Positions 1-8,385 of a stretch of DNA of 64,000 bases are shown in pieces. The translations under genes were made by a program, and so were the position numbers. The stretch comes from Ignavibacteria bacterium. Its GTDB lineage: Bacteria; Bacteroidota; Ignavibacteria; OLB7. Each line of letters opens with the position of its first letter. Position 1 is the first letter of the stretch. The notes below the pieces were generated by a model that saw only the letters and a program-made list of their open reading frames with translations, had not been told where the DNA came from and did no database searches. The stretch covers positions 186,001 to 250,000 of the forward strand of contig JACKAE010000004.1 in the NCBI GenBank assembly GCA_020635205.1, read 5' to 3'.

Positions 1-254
1 TCCCCTTCCGATAGCGCCCGGACAGTGTCAGTTAATCGCTTAGCAGGAACCAAAATCGAGCCGTTTCGTTCCCCCTTCACTTGCAATGTGGTGGTAATGG
101 TTATATCCATGTCGGTTGCAGTCAGCGAGAGTGCCGACCCTTCAAGGCGTAGCAAAACGTTCTCCAAAACGGGCATCGGAGAGCGTGGTGGAATCGCACC
201 GGAGACCCTTCCAAGTGCGGCAGCAAGGTCATGGATCGAAGCGGAAAATTTCAT
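1..254 (-). CDS. dnaN: DNA polymerase III beta sliding clamp, N-terminal part (cut by window edge)
   Basis: Clamp subunit that tethers the replicative polymerase to DNA. Only the first 84 codons are visible; the gene runs off the left edge. Reading leftwards from the ATG gives MKFSASIHDLAAALG, then PVLENVLLRLEG and LTATDMDITI, which is the characteristic first clamp sub-domain. There is no dnaA on the upstream side: the neighbour is recX, transcribed the other way. The 276-base gap between the two genes should hold both promoters, but I see no convincing element in it. The identity rests on recognising the N-terminal pattern; the rest of the gene cannot be checked here. Confidence 0.85.
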   Translation of the reverse strand, partial: MKFSASIHDLAAALGRVSGAIPPRSPMPVLENVLLRLEGSALSLTATDMDITITTTLQVKGERNGSILVPAKRLTDTVRALSEG

Positions 255-530
255 AGTACTCGAAATGCAAACGGTGTATGTAAAATCTTTGATATTTAAC
301 TAATTTCTGCGACTTTAAGGGAGATGGCAACCTGCAGTGGAGACTCAATTTTAACGGGGACAAAGTACGGATTTTTCCCCGTTTCTTCAAGGTACAAAAG
401 GTCTCTTTCTGCACAGTTTCAGGGAATCTTGAGCCTTGCGTTTGGTCCAAACCCACCAGGTATTAGAATGCTTGAAATCTGATACCGATGCCACACTCTT
501 TTCCTACACTACGAACGCTACGAGAATGCT

Positions 531-1175
531 ATGAACTCGACACTCACAATCACCGATGTCCAGAAACAGAAGAAAAAAACTGCGCGAAGATCAATCTTTA
601 TCAACGGAGAATTTTCGTTTGGGGTTGGCGAGGAAACGTATGTGAAGTTTGCCCTGTTCAAGGGAAGAGAAATTGACGACGACTTTATCGACGAAGTCAA
701 AGCGTGGGATGAGCTGTACCATGCAAAGCAGACGGCTATGAACTTTGTGAATTCCCGAAGGAGAAGCGCACGTGAAGTTGCACAGAAGCTGAGAGATCGT
801 GGGTATAGCGTTGAAGCAATCGAAGAGACACAAAGATTTCTGAAGGAATATGATATGCTCGACGACCTTGCCTTTGCCCGAGCGTGGATCAACGACCGCC
901 TTCTAAAACGAGCAACCGGCAAAGCGAAGCTCCGAATGGAACTGATGAATAAGGGTGTCAACAAGGAGTTAATCACAGAAGCACTGAGCAGCATTTTCAA
1001 CGATGAGTTCGAGCTACAACAGGCAATGGAAGCTGCAGAGAAGAAAGCTCAGAAAATCAGGAAGGAAGATCCAAGGAAGTGGGATCAGAGTATGTCATCC
1101 TTCCTCGTAGGGCGTGGATTTGGCTGGGATGTAATTCAAAAAGTTCTCGAGAAATATCGTGAGGAACGGAAGTAG
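531..1175 (+). CDS. recX: Regulatory protein RecX
   Basis: RecX binds RecA filaments and modulates recombination and the SOS response. The 214-residue product has the basic, all-helical RecX pattern: RRRSAREVAQKL near residue 75, a DDLAFARAWI segment near residue 110, RMELMNKGV near 135, and a C-terminal FLVGRGFGWDVIQKVL third repeat. The length is within the family range. The first 30 residues are lysine-rich and polar. recA is not in the window, so the frequent recA-recX pairing is absent. The gene is divergent from dnaN. The start ATG at 531 was chosen because the family-like sequence begins shortly after it; a close upstream ATG in another frame is not used. Confidence 0.85.
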   Translation: MNSTLTITDVQKQKKKTARRSIFINGEFSFGVGEETYVKFALFKGREIDDDFIDEVKAWDELYHAKQTAMNFVNSRRRSAREVAQKLRDRGYSVEAIEETQRFLKEYDMLDDLAFARAWINDRLLKRATGKAKLRMELMNKGVNKELITEALSSIFNDEFELQQAMEAAEKKAQKIRKEDPRKWDQSMSSFLVGRGFGWDVIQKVLEKYREERK

Positions 1176-1263
1176 CAAGTAGTTTGATCTCGAATGACAA
1201 GAGAGAAGAGGATAACTTGATGGCTCTACTGTGCTGGCGGGATTACCTACGGTTCTGCCTGCA

Positions 1264-1360
1264 GCGATCTTCGGATGACTTCAGAATGGCAAGGCAATGA
1301 AGAGGAGAATCACCACCTGTCACTCTGAACGGAGGCGGAGCCGGAGTGAAGAGTCTCGCG
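1264..1360. repeat. Imperfect inverted repeat (widespread-type intergenic element)
   Basis: Two arms face each other: 1264-1294 and 1316-1360. The right arm reads CCTGTCACTCTGAACGGAG and later GAAGAGTCTCGCG; the reverse complement of the left arm reads CCTTGCCATTCTGAAG then CCGAAGATCGC, a degraded copy of the same unit. From memory, units of the form TCATTCTGAGCGGAGCGAAG recur between genes in many unrelated genomes; that parallel was not checked. The repeat abuts the longer possible N-terminus of the next gene and so argues for a later start. Confidence 0.5.
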
Positions 1361-1415
1361 GGTATTGAATGAAGGAACCTCTTTGCTCTACAAAGAAGTT
1401 GAATCAAAAAGACGA

Positions 1416-1658
1416 ATGATGATGTTTGATGAATACGACGAAGAAGAGTCCCCTTTAATCGCCCGACATGGTGAGGTAACGCCTCTCCCTTGGTCGTGCG
1501 CATTCTGTGGCGAAGCAAACGAAACGTTGCTCGATTTATCGGGAGGGTACGAGCAAGAGTATGTGGAGGATTGTGCTGTCTGTTGCAGACCGAATGTGCT
1601 CTACATTAACGTCGACCCAAGTACACTTGCTACGAGAGTTGATAATGTCGTAGAGTAA
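1416..1658 (+). CDS. CPXCG-type cysteine-rich zinc-ribbon protein
   Basis: Small predicted metal-binding protein of the Cys_rich_CPXG family, whose function is unknown. The two cysteine pairs are CAFCGE and CAVCCRP, separated by the typical LLDLSGG...QEYVEDC linker, and the family core ends in VLYINVD. With this start the protein is 80 residues; an ATG at 1365 would add 17 residues, but those are encoded next to a degenerate intergenic repeat and look unlike the family. Three consecutive ATG codons lie at 1416-1424, so the exact start is uncertain. It is convergent with mtaB, with only 4 bases between the two stop codons. Confidence 0.75.
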   Translation: MMMFDEYDEEESPLIARHGEVTPLPWSCAFCGEANETLLDLSGGYEQEYVEDCAVCCRPNVLYINVDPSTLATRVDNVVE

Positions 1659-1662
1659 AGTC

Positions 1663-2988
1663 CTATTCACTCACGTCCGTTAGCTGAGTTGCTTCAACGA
1701 CTTCTCCTTCAGCAAAGTCTCCGCTCCACTCACCGATTTGCACTTCAACGATCTGTTCCGCAACCCTCTGTTCAGGAGTGAGCGCAACGCGCACATAGTT
1801 ATCGCTATACCCTTGCACTGTTCCATCACCACGTTCAGCCTCGAAAAGAACTGGCCGAATGCTCCCCTCAAACTTGCGTGCAAAACTCCCCCTCTTTTTC
1901 TCCGAAAGGGTTCGAAGCATTCGGGTTCGCTCTCTCCGTTCTGCTACGGGAACGCTTCCTTCGAATTCATTTGCTGGAGTGTTTTCCCGTTCAGAGTATG
2001 TGAAGACGTGGAAGTAGGATACGGGAAGAGCGTGGAGGAACTGATAGGTCTGCTGGAACTCATCTTCCCCCTCCCCCGGAAAGCCAACAATCACATCAAC
2101 ACCGATTCCTGCATCGGGCATCTCGTGAAGTATCTTCTCAACTCGGTCACGGTAGTCACTACTCCGGTAGCGTCGCCGCATCTTTCCAAGAATCTTATCC
2201 GAACCACTCTGGAGCGGCACGTGAAAGTGTGGCATCATTCTATCGGAAGAAGCCGCAAGCTCGATAATTTGATCGGTCAACAAATTTGGTTCGATTGACG
2301 AAATGCGAAGTCTGCGAAGCCCTTCTACCTCGTGCAAACGACAGAGAAGCTCATATAAATCAGTCCCATCCTTCTTGCCGTAGTCGCCGGTATTAACGCC
2401 AGTCAGAACGATTTCAAGGTAGCCTCTGCCAACTAATTCTTTCGCCTGGGCAACTACGTCGTCGAGTGGCTGACTTCTACTGCTCCCACGTGCTAAGGGA
2501 ATCGTGCAGAATGAACAGTTGTAGTCACACCCATCCTGCACTTTTAGAAAGGCACGAGTCCGGGCATCTGCTTCACTACTATATGCCGGACCGAATCCTG
2601 TTTCGTGAGCAATCTCCCCCACAGATACTCTCGGAACCTCACGCTTCGCAAACTGATCGACGAGATCGAAAAGTCTGAACTTTTCAGCCGACCCTAACAC
2701 ATAGTCCACCCCTTCAATCGAGGCGATCTCCTCCGGCTTCAACTGTGCGTAGCAGCCGGTGACAATCACGCAAGCACTGGGATTCTTCCGCAGCGCACGC
2801 CGCACAAGCTGCCGGCATTCTTTATTTGCGTTTTCGGTTACTGTGCACGAATTAATCAACACGACATCGGAATCTTCTCCAAAGTCGATCAAATCAAATC
2901 CATTTGCCTTGAAACGTTCACCGATTGCGCTTGTCTCGGCGTAGTTCAGTTTGCAACCTAATGTGTGGAGTGCTACTCGCTTCATCAT
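1663..2988 (-). CDS. mtaB: tRNA ct6A37/t6A37 methylthiotransferase MtaB
   Basis: Radical-SAM enzyme that adds a methylthio group to N6-threonylcarbamoyladenosine at position 37 of ANN-decoding tRNAs. The N-terminal UPF0004 domain supplies cluster-binding cysteines (Cys12 in HTLGCK, Cys48 in NSCTV, Cys79 in TGCYAQ). The radical-SAM CxxxCxxC is CDYNCSFC at about 154-161, and a C-terminal TRAM-like region closes the 441-residue protein. Two adjacent ATGs (2988 and 2985) are equally possible; a longer frame reaching 3081 is rejected because its extra residues do not fit the family. It is a second tRNA position-37 enzyme in the window besides miaA. Confidence 0.92.
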   Translation of the reverse strand: MMKRVALHTLGCKLNYAETSAIGERFKANGFDLIDFGEDSDVVLINSCTVTENANKECRQLVRRALRKNPSACVIVTGCYAQLKPEEIASIEGVDYVLGSAEKFRLFDLVDQFAKREVPRVSVGEIAHETGFGPAYSSEADARTRAFLKVQDGCDYNCSFCTIPLARGSSRSQPLDDVVAQAKELVGRGYLEIVLTGVNTGDYGKKDGTDLYELLCRLHEVEGLRRLRISSIEPNLLTDQIIELAASSDRMMPHFHVPLQSGSDKILGKMRRRYRSSDYRDRVEKILHEMPDAGIGVDVIVGFPGEGEDEFQQTYQFLHALPVSYFHVFTYSERENTPANEFEGSVPVAERRERTRMLRTLSEKKRGSFARKFEGSIRPVLFEAERGDGTVQGYSDNYVRVALTPEQRVAEQIVEVQIGEWSGDFAEGEVVEATQLTDVSE

Positions 2989-3121
2989 ATTTTTTTTGTG
3001 TCGAGTAAAATAGGAAAAGAGAAGAAGACGTTTCCTCAGCAGTGGGTTGCGAAGATCAATGAAGATGTTACAAGCACCCACTGCTAAGGGCTAACTATCA
3101 CCACAAACTGAGAGGATAATC

Positions 3122-3835
3122 ATGAGACAACTACGGCTTGAAACGTTCATCGAAAACTTCAAAGATTACGAGAGTGGCCAGTATCGTATCCTGGCAGGAT
3201 TGAAGCATGCTCACGAAGAATTTTCAAACGACAGACTCTACCCGACTCTCGGGGAGTTGATTCAGCTTTACCAGAACGTGACGGAAATCTTGAATGCCGG
3301 AGATAACTTCCGTCGTGACCTTCCGAAACGAATCATCGGCCTCGACCTACAGTCACATCAAGTGCTCCACGAGACAGTTCAGATGTCGAACGAAGAACTC
3401 CAGGCCGTTGAAGAGCTAATGCGGTGGGCAGCACCGAAGATACGCGATGGGATTGAAGAGGGAAAAACAGTCTACAACTTTATTGAAGAGCATATTCAGC
3501 TTGAGGAAGTGGGGCTGATTCCTCCTTACGTTGACGAGGGATACCTGCTTGTTCCCGATCCTCAGAAAGGACTTCTACACGTTGTTCGATACGAGACTTC
3601 CATCTTCTCCAATGCAAATCAAAAATTCCGAAACCTGAAGACGGAAACCATTAAAACATTTCCATTGAAAGGACTCGACTCTTCACCCTGGCACGTAAAA
3701 CAACAACTGGTGTCGGAACTTGCCGATCTCCCAAACCCGGCAACCTACTCCTTCACCTCCGATTTTGACTACCCCTACATAGAGACATTACTCCCAATAG
3801 CAAAACGGAAGTTGCTCGGAAAACTCTATTCGTAG
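3122..3835 (+). CDS. Conserved-looking hypothetical protein, 237 residues
   Basis: I do not recognise this protein. It is soluble, without signal peptide or membrane segment, and moderately acidic. The N-terminal half looks helical (GQYRILAGLKHAHEEF, LGELIQLYQNVTEIL, MSNEELQAVEELMRW); the C-terminal half contains YVDEGYLLVPDP and LLHVVRYETSIF, a probable beta-rich part. A purine-rich AGAGGATAA stands just before the ATG. It diverges from mtaB and is followed by AT-rich repeats and a hairpin terminator. Codon use resembles its neighbours, so it looks like a real chromosomal gene of unknown role. Confidence 0.7.
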   Translation: MRQLRLETFIENFKDYESGQYRILAGLKHAHEEFSNDRLYPTLGELIQLYQNVTEILNAGDNFRRDLPKRIIGLDLQSHQVLHETVQMSNEELQAVEELMRWAAPKIRDGIEEGKTVYNFIEEHIQLEEVGLIPPYVDEGYLLVPDPQKGLLHVVRYETSIFSNANQKFRNLKTETIKTFPLKGLDSSPWHVKQQLVSELADLPNPATYSFTSDFDYPYIETLLPIAKRKLLGKLYS

Positions 3836-3837
3836 GG

Positions 3838-4046
3838 AATTCAAAAGTATAAATTCAAAATTCAAAAAAAAGAAGAGTGTGGGTCTCCCCGTATAGGGTC
3901 ATCCCACTTTCCCCTTTTTTGAATTTTGCCTTTTGAATTCCACTCCTCTCCATCAAACTAAGCTCAAAGAAGCAGAGGAGGCAAGCAACCATCCGCATAG
4001 TTAAGCCTGCCTCCTCTTTTTAATTTTGCCTTTTGAATTTTGAATT
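3838..4046. repeat. AT-rich inverted/direct repeats in a convergent spacer
   Basis: Three related AT-rich blocks fill this spacer: GAATTCAAAAG with AAATTCAAAATTCAAAAAA at about 3838-3871, TTTTTTGAATTTTGCC then TTTTGAATTC at about 3915-3941, and TTTTAATTTTGCC then TTTTGAATTTTGAATTC at 4017-4046. The second and third are direct copies of each other and inverted relative to the first. They could fold into long stems between convergent genes. I see no coding potential. Confidence 0.5.
3974..4022 (+). terminator. Rho-independent terminator
   Basis: AGAGGAGGCA (3974-3983) pairs perfectly with TGCCTCCTCT (4008-4017) and runs into a TTTTT tract on the plus strand. It lies downstream of the unknown gene ending at 3835, beyond the AT-rich repeats. 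Confidence 0.65.
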
Positions 4047-4053
4047 CTCTCTC

Positions 4054-5334
4054 TTACTTGTCTGCTTCACCCATCACAGGATCGATTGCACCGATAATGG
4101 CCACAACGTCGGCAACCATTTCGCCTTCACACATCGGAGCCAACGCTTGCAGGTTGCTGAATGATGGCGAGCGGATTTTCAGTCGCCAAGCGTGCCCTTC
4201 TCCAGTTGATGTAATGTAGAAACCAAGCTCCCCCTTCGGTGATTCAATTGCAGAGTAAATCTCACCAGGCTCAGGCTGCGTTCCGAAGTTGATTAACATG
4301 AAGTCCTGGATCAACTCCTCCATCTTCGTGTATATCTCCTGTTTCTGTGGCAGCACATGCTCGGCATTGTTTGCCATGAATGGCCCACCAGGAATTTTCT
4401 CCAGAAGTTGGCGAACGAGCTTCAGCGACTCTTTCATTTCGTCAACGCGCACCATGTAGCGTGCGTAGGCATCAGCTTCGCTGTAGGTGATAACGTTGAA
4501 GTCAAGCTGATCGTAGAGAAGGTATGGCTCATCAACCCGAAGGTCGTGTGCAATACCAGTACCGCGCAACACTGGCCCTGTCATTCCAAGTGCGATACAA
4601 TCTTCCGCACCAAAATATCCAACGCCACGGAGACGATCCATGAAGATTCGATTTCTGTTGACAAGTCCTTCGAAATCTTTCAAGTGTTTCGGGAACTCGT
4701 CGATGAACGTCCGAATCATTGGAACGATGTCGGGAGTGAAGTCAGTGGCAACACCACCAATTCGAGTGTAGCTTGTGGTGAATCGAGCACCACAAATCTT
4801 CGTGAAAATATCGTAGAGTTTCTCACGCTCGCGGAAGGTCCAGAGAAGCATTGTGATTGCGCCAACATCCATCGCAGTTGCCCCCATCGCCATCAAATGT
4901 GATGAGATGCGAGCAAGCTCGGCAATCATCGTACGAATCCAGACAGCCCTCGGCGGAATATCGATTCCAGCAGCTTTCTCGACAGCTTGTGCGTAGGCAA
5001 CATTGTTCGAGAGTGGTGAGAGATAGTCGAGCCGGTCGGTGTGGGGGAGAAATTCGTGGTAGGTGATATTCTCTGCAAGTTTCTCGTAGCCACGGTGGAG
5101 ATAGCCAAGCTCAGGAACGCAGGCGGCAACAGTTTCACCGTCAAGCCGGAGGAGCACCCGAAGCACACCGTGTGTAGCTGGATGCTGCGGTCCCATGTTG
5201 AGCACCATATCGTTCTCGAGAGGATCCTGATCGTTCAAAGTCACCGTCGTGTTCTTATCAACAACACGGTGCAGGATTTTCCGTTGTCGAAGGTCGGTAA
5301 CTCTCTCAAGTGTGGACGTTGCGTTGACGTTCAT
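4054..5334 (-). CDS. nuoD: NADH-quinone oxidoreductase subunit D
   Basis: 49-kDa subunit of respiratory complex I; with NuoB it forms the quinone-reaction site in the peripheral arm. The signature GPQHPATHG is at 48-56, with GYLHRGYEK, LRGTGIAHDLR, and the C-terminal LKIRSPSFSNLQALA block following in order. At 426 residues it has the usual length for a separate (not CD-fused) subunit, with about 40 extra residues before the conserved core. It follows nuoC by 53 bases on the same strand, so the two are probably co-transcribed. The expected next genes (nuoE, F, G) are not downstream: a convergent hypothetical gene and repeats follow instead. Confidence 0.95.
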   Translation of the reverse strand: MNVNATSTLERVTDLRQRKILHRVVDKNTTVTLNDQDPLENDMVLNMGPQHPATHGVLRVLLRLDGETVAACVPELGYLHRGYEKLAENITYHEFLPHTDRLDYLSPLSNNVAYAQAVEKAAGIDIPPRAVWIRTMIAELARISSHLMAMGATAMDVGAITMLLWTFREREKLYDIFTKICGARFTTSYTRIGGVATDFTPDIVPMIRTFIDEFPKHLKDFEGLVNRNRIFMDRLRGVGYFGAEDCIALGMTGPVLRGTGIAHDLRVDEPYLLYDQLDFNVITYSEADAYARYMVRVDEMKESLKLVRQLLEKIPGGPFMANNAEHVLPQKQEIYTKMEELIQDFMLINFGTQPEPGEIYSAIESPKGELGFYITSTGEGHAWRLKIRSPSFSNLQALAPMCEGEMVADVVAIIGAIDPVMGEADK

Positions 5335-5387
5335 GCTGATGTTGCTCCTGAATGAACTCTGAAATTTCCTTCTCGACTGATTGCGCG

Positions 5388-6017
5388 TTAACTATTTCCT
5401 AACCCGTTTACTCCATTTGTTCCAACCGTTCTCGCACTCCCTCTCTCTGGTAGTGGAAGCGAGCCGGGAACGCCCATCATCGGAAAATCTTTTCTGAGTG
5501 GATAGAGAGGCTCCCCAGTTTCAGGGTGAACAAAATCTTCCGGCATATACATTCGGCGAAGATCTGGATGGCCGTCGAAAATGACGCCGTGCATATCGTA
5601 GGTTTCCCGCTCATACCAATCTGCCGACGGGAAGAGGTCGGTAACCGTGTCGACGTGTGGGTCGGACTCTTGAGTGAAGCACTTCACCCGAAGGCGCATC
5701 TTTTTTTCGATGGAGTAGAGATTGTAGATAATCTCAAAGCGGTCATTGCGGCGATACCAGTCGACAGCATTGACATCTTTGAGCATGGAGAACTTCAACG
5801 CATCGTGGTCGCGCAGGAAGTGGAGCAGCTCGTGCATCCCCTCCCTCGCCACGGTAATTGAAAGTTCATCCCGGAACTCGGTATAGCCCAAATTCCCTTC
5901 ACCGAAAGCTCCGTTCAGTACCGGAACTACAGTTGCCATCAGTTTCTCTAATCTCTCTGGACGTGTGTCCCCAGAAGTCGCTGTCTCCATTTCAGTGCCG
6001 TTTTCGATGTCTGCCAT
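5388..6017 (-). CDS. nuoC: NADH-quinone oxidoreductase subunit C
   Basis: 30-kDa subunit of complex I, a scaffold protein of the peripheral arm. The family signature ERETYDMHG is at 136-144, followed by GHPDLRRMYMPEDF and YPLRKDFP. The 209-residue length suits a stand-alone NuoC, with a polar C-terminal tail ending NGVNGLGNS. It heads a two-gene unit with nuoD; nuoA and nuoB are not immediately upstream, where a rhomboid-like gene lies after a 244-base spacer. That spacer carries a perfect TACATTTG on the gene's strand (6136-6143), a possible -7 element, although no TTG is found at the expected distance upstream. Confidence 0.93.
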   Translation of the reverse strand: MADIENGTEMETATSGDTRPERLEKLMATVVPVLNGAFGEGNLGYTEFRDELSITVAREGMHELLHFLRDHDALKFSMLKDVNAVDWYRRNDRFEIIYNLYSIEKKMRLRVKCFTQESDPHVDTVTDLFPSADWYERETYDMHGVIFDGHPDLRRMYMPEDFVHPETGEPLYPLRKDFPMMGVPGSLPLPERGSARTVGTNGVNGLGNS

Positions 6018-6261
6018 GGTGTAGATCGTCTGTAATCGTACGTTCTGTTGCGAATGGTTCCTAAATTCGCCAATCGGCGTGAATTATACGAAGGTTTTCG
6101 CCGTGATTCACAATCGGTCGCAAACTGCCTCCCCACAAATGTAGGTGTATGGGGCTGAACTTGCTGGTGCTTCCTACACCCCTCACTATTTTCACTCCAT
6201 CACTACAGCTACCTCTCTTCTCGTGCGATCGTGGGCGTCGACTCGCATCCCTATAACTTCT

Positions 6262-7095
6262 TCATAACTTCGATGAATAGTCATCGAGAAACTGTTGTTC
6301 CTCTACATTGAGGCTTTCGTACCCACTCTCCCCAATCTTTTCGAGAATTCTGTTCAGCTTCTCTTCGTCAGAAAGTTGTTTCTCACTCTTCACCGGAGTC
6401 TCTTCCTTGCGTGCGAGGCGAAGCGTTCTCCCCCTCACAACGGGCCGAACGTTTTTCTTCTCACTGCGAGTTGGAAGTATGCGAGCCAGGCTCCTGATAG
6501 GCCCGAGAAGTAGAGGGTACTTTTGGTAGATGATGTGGAACCAGATCGCGCCGAATAGCGCACCCGACATCCCTTCGCTCAACAATATCAGAGGTGAAGT
6601 TCCCGCCGCAATTTTCAACCCTCCAATAACCCCTACTACCCCAAGACTTACCCAGAGAATAATTTTGCTCGAAATTCTGAAGAAGAATATCCCGACGCTA
6701 CTTGCTGGGAAGAGATAGACGAAGCCGACTAAAACGAAGAGGCTGATGTTCATTGGTCCCTGCAACAAGATATCCCCTCTCTCCCAAAAACAGAGGAGGT
6801 GAAGTCCGGCAGTTAATAGCGTTACGATCAGCAGAGCCAAGCCGAAAGCTCGTTTGCCGAACATCTCTTCAATCTCCTCGCCCGGTTGACTGAAGACGAT
6901 CGATCCGATAAGAAGCCCTCCAAAACTGAGTGCCAAAGGATAGGTCAGCAACCGCCAGAACTCCTTCAACGGCCAAACAAGTTCTGGACTGAGGTAAGCC
7001 CACGAGAACAATCCTCCCATCCTGAAGAGGAGGAGGATGAAGAGAACCACCAAAGCGATTCTGATAATGCGAGATATTGTGGTTGATCTCAACAC
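6262..7095 (-). CDS. Rhomboid-like membrane protein, predicted catalytically inactive, with C-terminal DUF6576-like tail
   Basis: Multi-pass membrane protein of rhomboid type. LKEFWRLLTYPL corresponds to the segment before transmembrane helix 2 of Bacteroidota rhomboids. However, the usual HxxxN is replaced by SFGGLLIGS, the GxSG serine region by GPMNIS, and the AHxxG histidine helix by SEGMSGALFG. The catalytic Ser and His therefore both appear lost. The tail EEKLNRILEKIGESGYESL resembles the DUF6576 tail found after many rhomboids. The open frame extends to 7218 but would overlap the upstream rhomboid by 95 bases; I prefer the in-frame GTG at 7095, 28 bases after that gene's stop. The start is uncertain. 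Confidence 0.7.
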   Translation of the reverse strand: MLRSTTISRIIRIALVVLFILLLFRMGGLFSWAYLSPELVWPLKEFWRLLTYPLALSFGGLLIGSIVFSQPGEEIEEMFGKRAFGLALLIVTLLTAGLHLLCFWERGDILLQGPMNISLFVLVGFVYLFPASSVGIFFFRISSKIILWVSLGVVGVIGGLKIAAGTSPLILLSEGMSGALFGAIWFHIIYQKYPLLLGPIRSLARILPTRSEKKNVRPVVRGRTLRLARKEETPVKSEKQLSDEEKLNRILEKIGESGYESLNVEEQQFLDDYSSKL

Positions 7096-7123
7096 AGCAT
7101 TGTGGATATCAGCAATAGTTCCT

Positions 7124-7747
7124 CTACGTAAAGAGAGTCTGAATCTGCTCGATAAATACTTTGACCGAGAGTGGCTGAATGATAATTGTGGCGACAACTC
7201 CACCCAAGGCTCCAGCAAGGTGGGCTTCGTGCCCTATGTTATCCTTTGCCTTCTTCATTGCGTAGACAGAGTAGGCAACGTAGAGGATGGCAAACAAAAT
7301 GGCTGGAAAGTGAATTCCAGGTAAGAAGATCAAGCCAAGGGGAGCAAAGGGAATGAAGAGACAGAAAGCGAAGACCACGCCAGAGATTGCTCCGGAAGCT
7401 CCAATAGCAACGTACTCTGGCCGGTTGCGATACTTGAAGAGTGGGTAGAGACTCCCCACCACAAGTCCGACAACGTAAACGATAACGAACTGCGGACTCT
7501 CCAACAGAGATTCCAATGTTGGACCAAACATGTAGAGTACGTACATGTTGATGAAGAGGTGACCAAGACCAGAGTGGACGAAACCGCTGGTAACCACGCC
7601 ATGAAATTCTTTCTCATGAAACATGCGATACGGTTCAAGTGCCAAGAACCGCCAGAGTCCAGGATTTAGAAAGGCAATCAGACTGATGATTGTAGTGACA
7701 ATCAGCAGTACGAGCGTTGCCGGTGAGTTTGCGTAGAATTGCTCCAT
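7124..7747 (-). CDS. Rhomboid family intramembrane serine protease
   Basis: Integral-membrane protease that cleaves transmembrane segments of other proteins. All key residues are present: HLFIN (His63, Asn67) in helix 2, GASG with Ser118 in helix 4, and EAHLAG with His176 in helix 6, forming the Ser-His dyad. About six membrane segments fit into 207 residues, the compact bacterial form without a cytosolic domain. The next gene on the same strand encodes a homologue without these residues, so the two are probably co-expressed. Substrates cannot be inferred from the sequence. Confidence 0.88.
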   Translation of the reverse strand: MEQFYANSPATLVLLIVTTIISLIAFLNPGLWRFLALEPYRMFHEKEFHGVVTSGFVHSGLGHLFINMYVLYMFGPTLESLLESPQFVIVYVVGLVVGSLYPLFKYRNRPEYVAIGASGAISGVVFAFCLFIPFAPLGLIFLPGIHFPAILFAILYVAYSVYAMKKAKDNIGHEAHLAGALGGVVATIIIQPLSVKVFIEQIQTLFT

Positions 7748-7845
7748 GTGACGAATATAGCAAAGGAGCTTCTGGTTCCACGATTCTATTCAATTTTCGC
7801 GAGCAAGTTTAGAATCGTTTCACAGAAAATAACGGTAGGAAAATC

Positions 7846-7876
7846 TTGGAATGACCGCGCCGCAATCGTAAGTTTG
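7846..7876 (+). promoter_or_regulatory. Bacteroidota-type promoter for the tRNA pair
   Basis: TTG at 7846-7848, a 20-base spacer, then TAAGTTTG at 7869-7876, an exact match to the TAnnTTTG -7 element used by Bacteroidota primary sigma factors. Transcription would start about 40 bases before tRNA-Phe. A 9-bp hairpin (TTGTCTCCC/GGGAGACAA, 7874-7902) overlaps the expected 5' leader. Confidence 0.6.
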
Positions 7877-7922
7877 TCTCCCTTGAGAATCTGGGGAGAC
7901 AATTTCCCATCTCACGACAAGA

Positions 7923-7995
7923 GGTCAGGTAGCTCAGTTGGTAGAGCAATGGACTGAAAATCCATGTGTCGGCGGTTCAATCCCGTCCCTGACCA
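7923..7995 (+). tRNA. tRNA-Phe (anticodon GAA)
   Basis: Full cloverleaf: acceptor GGTCAGG/CCTGACC, anticodon stem ATGGA/TCCAT with loop CTGAAAA giving GAA at 7956-7958, and T-arm GGCGG-TTCAATC-CCGTC with one G-U pair. CCA is not encoded directly after the discriminator A. It is followed 12 bases later by tRNA-Pro, so both are probably cut from one transcript. Confidence 0.95.
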
Positions 7996-8007
7996 CACCA
8001 CAAACGA

Positions 8008-8081
<74 letters not shown>

Positions 8082-8385
8082 CGGAGCGCGGGGAAATCTG
8101 GTGATTTCTCCGTTTTTTGTTCGAGTCTCCCACCCTCACTTTTCTCAAACGTTCTCAGAGTTTAGTCCAATCATTAGCTCACAGTCAGCCTTAACAGTTT
8201 GCGAGCAACCACTTTTGCAATTGTACATCACCTGCAGAACCGACATTCACAACGGCATTGAGTACCACAATCCACTACTGATGTTAGAAAAAATTTTAAC
8301 TGGAGCCCCAGCTATCTATCGAGCTACTCTGGAAGGAAGTATCGCTGCGTGGCCGTGGCGAAAGCCAAAGACATCTTGGCTCAAT

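Noticed and set aside
1243..1518. 91-codon minus-strand frame over the CPXCG gene
   Set aside because: Includes the inverted repeat and lies antisense to a gene with a conserved zinc ribbon.
7037..7324. Plus-strand frame spanning both rhomboid genes
   Set aside because: Antisense shadow with highly charged, non-protein-like sequence.
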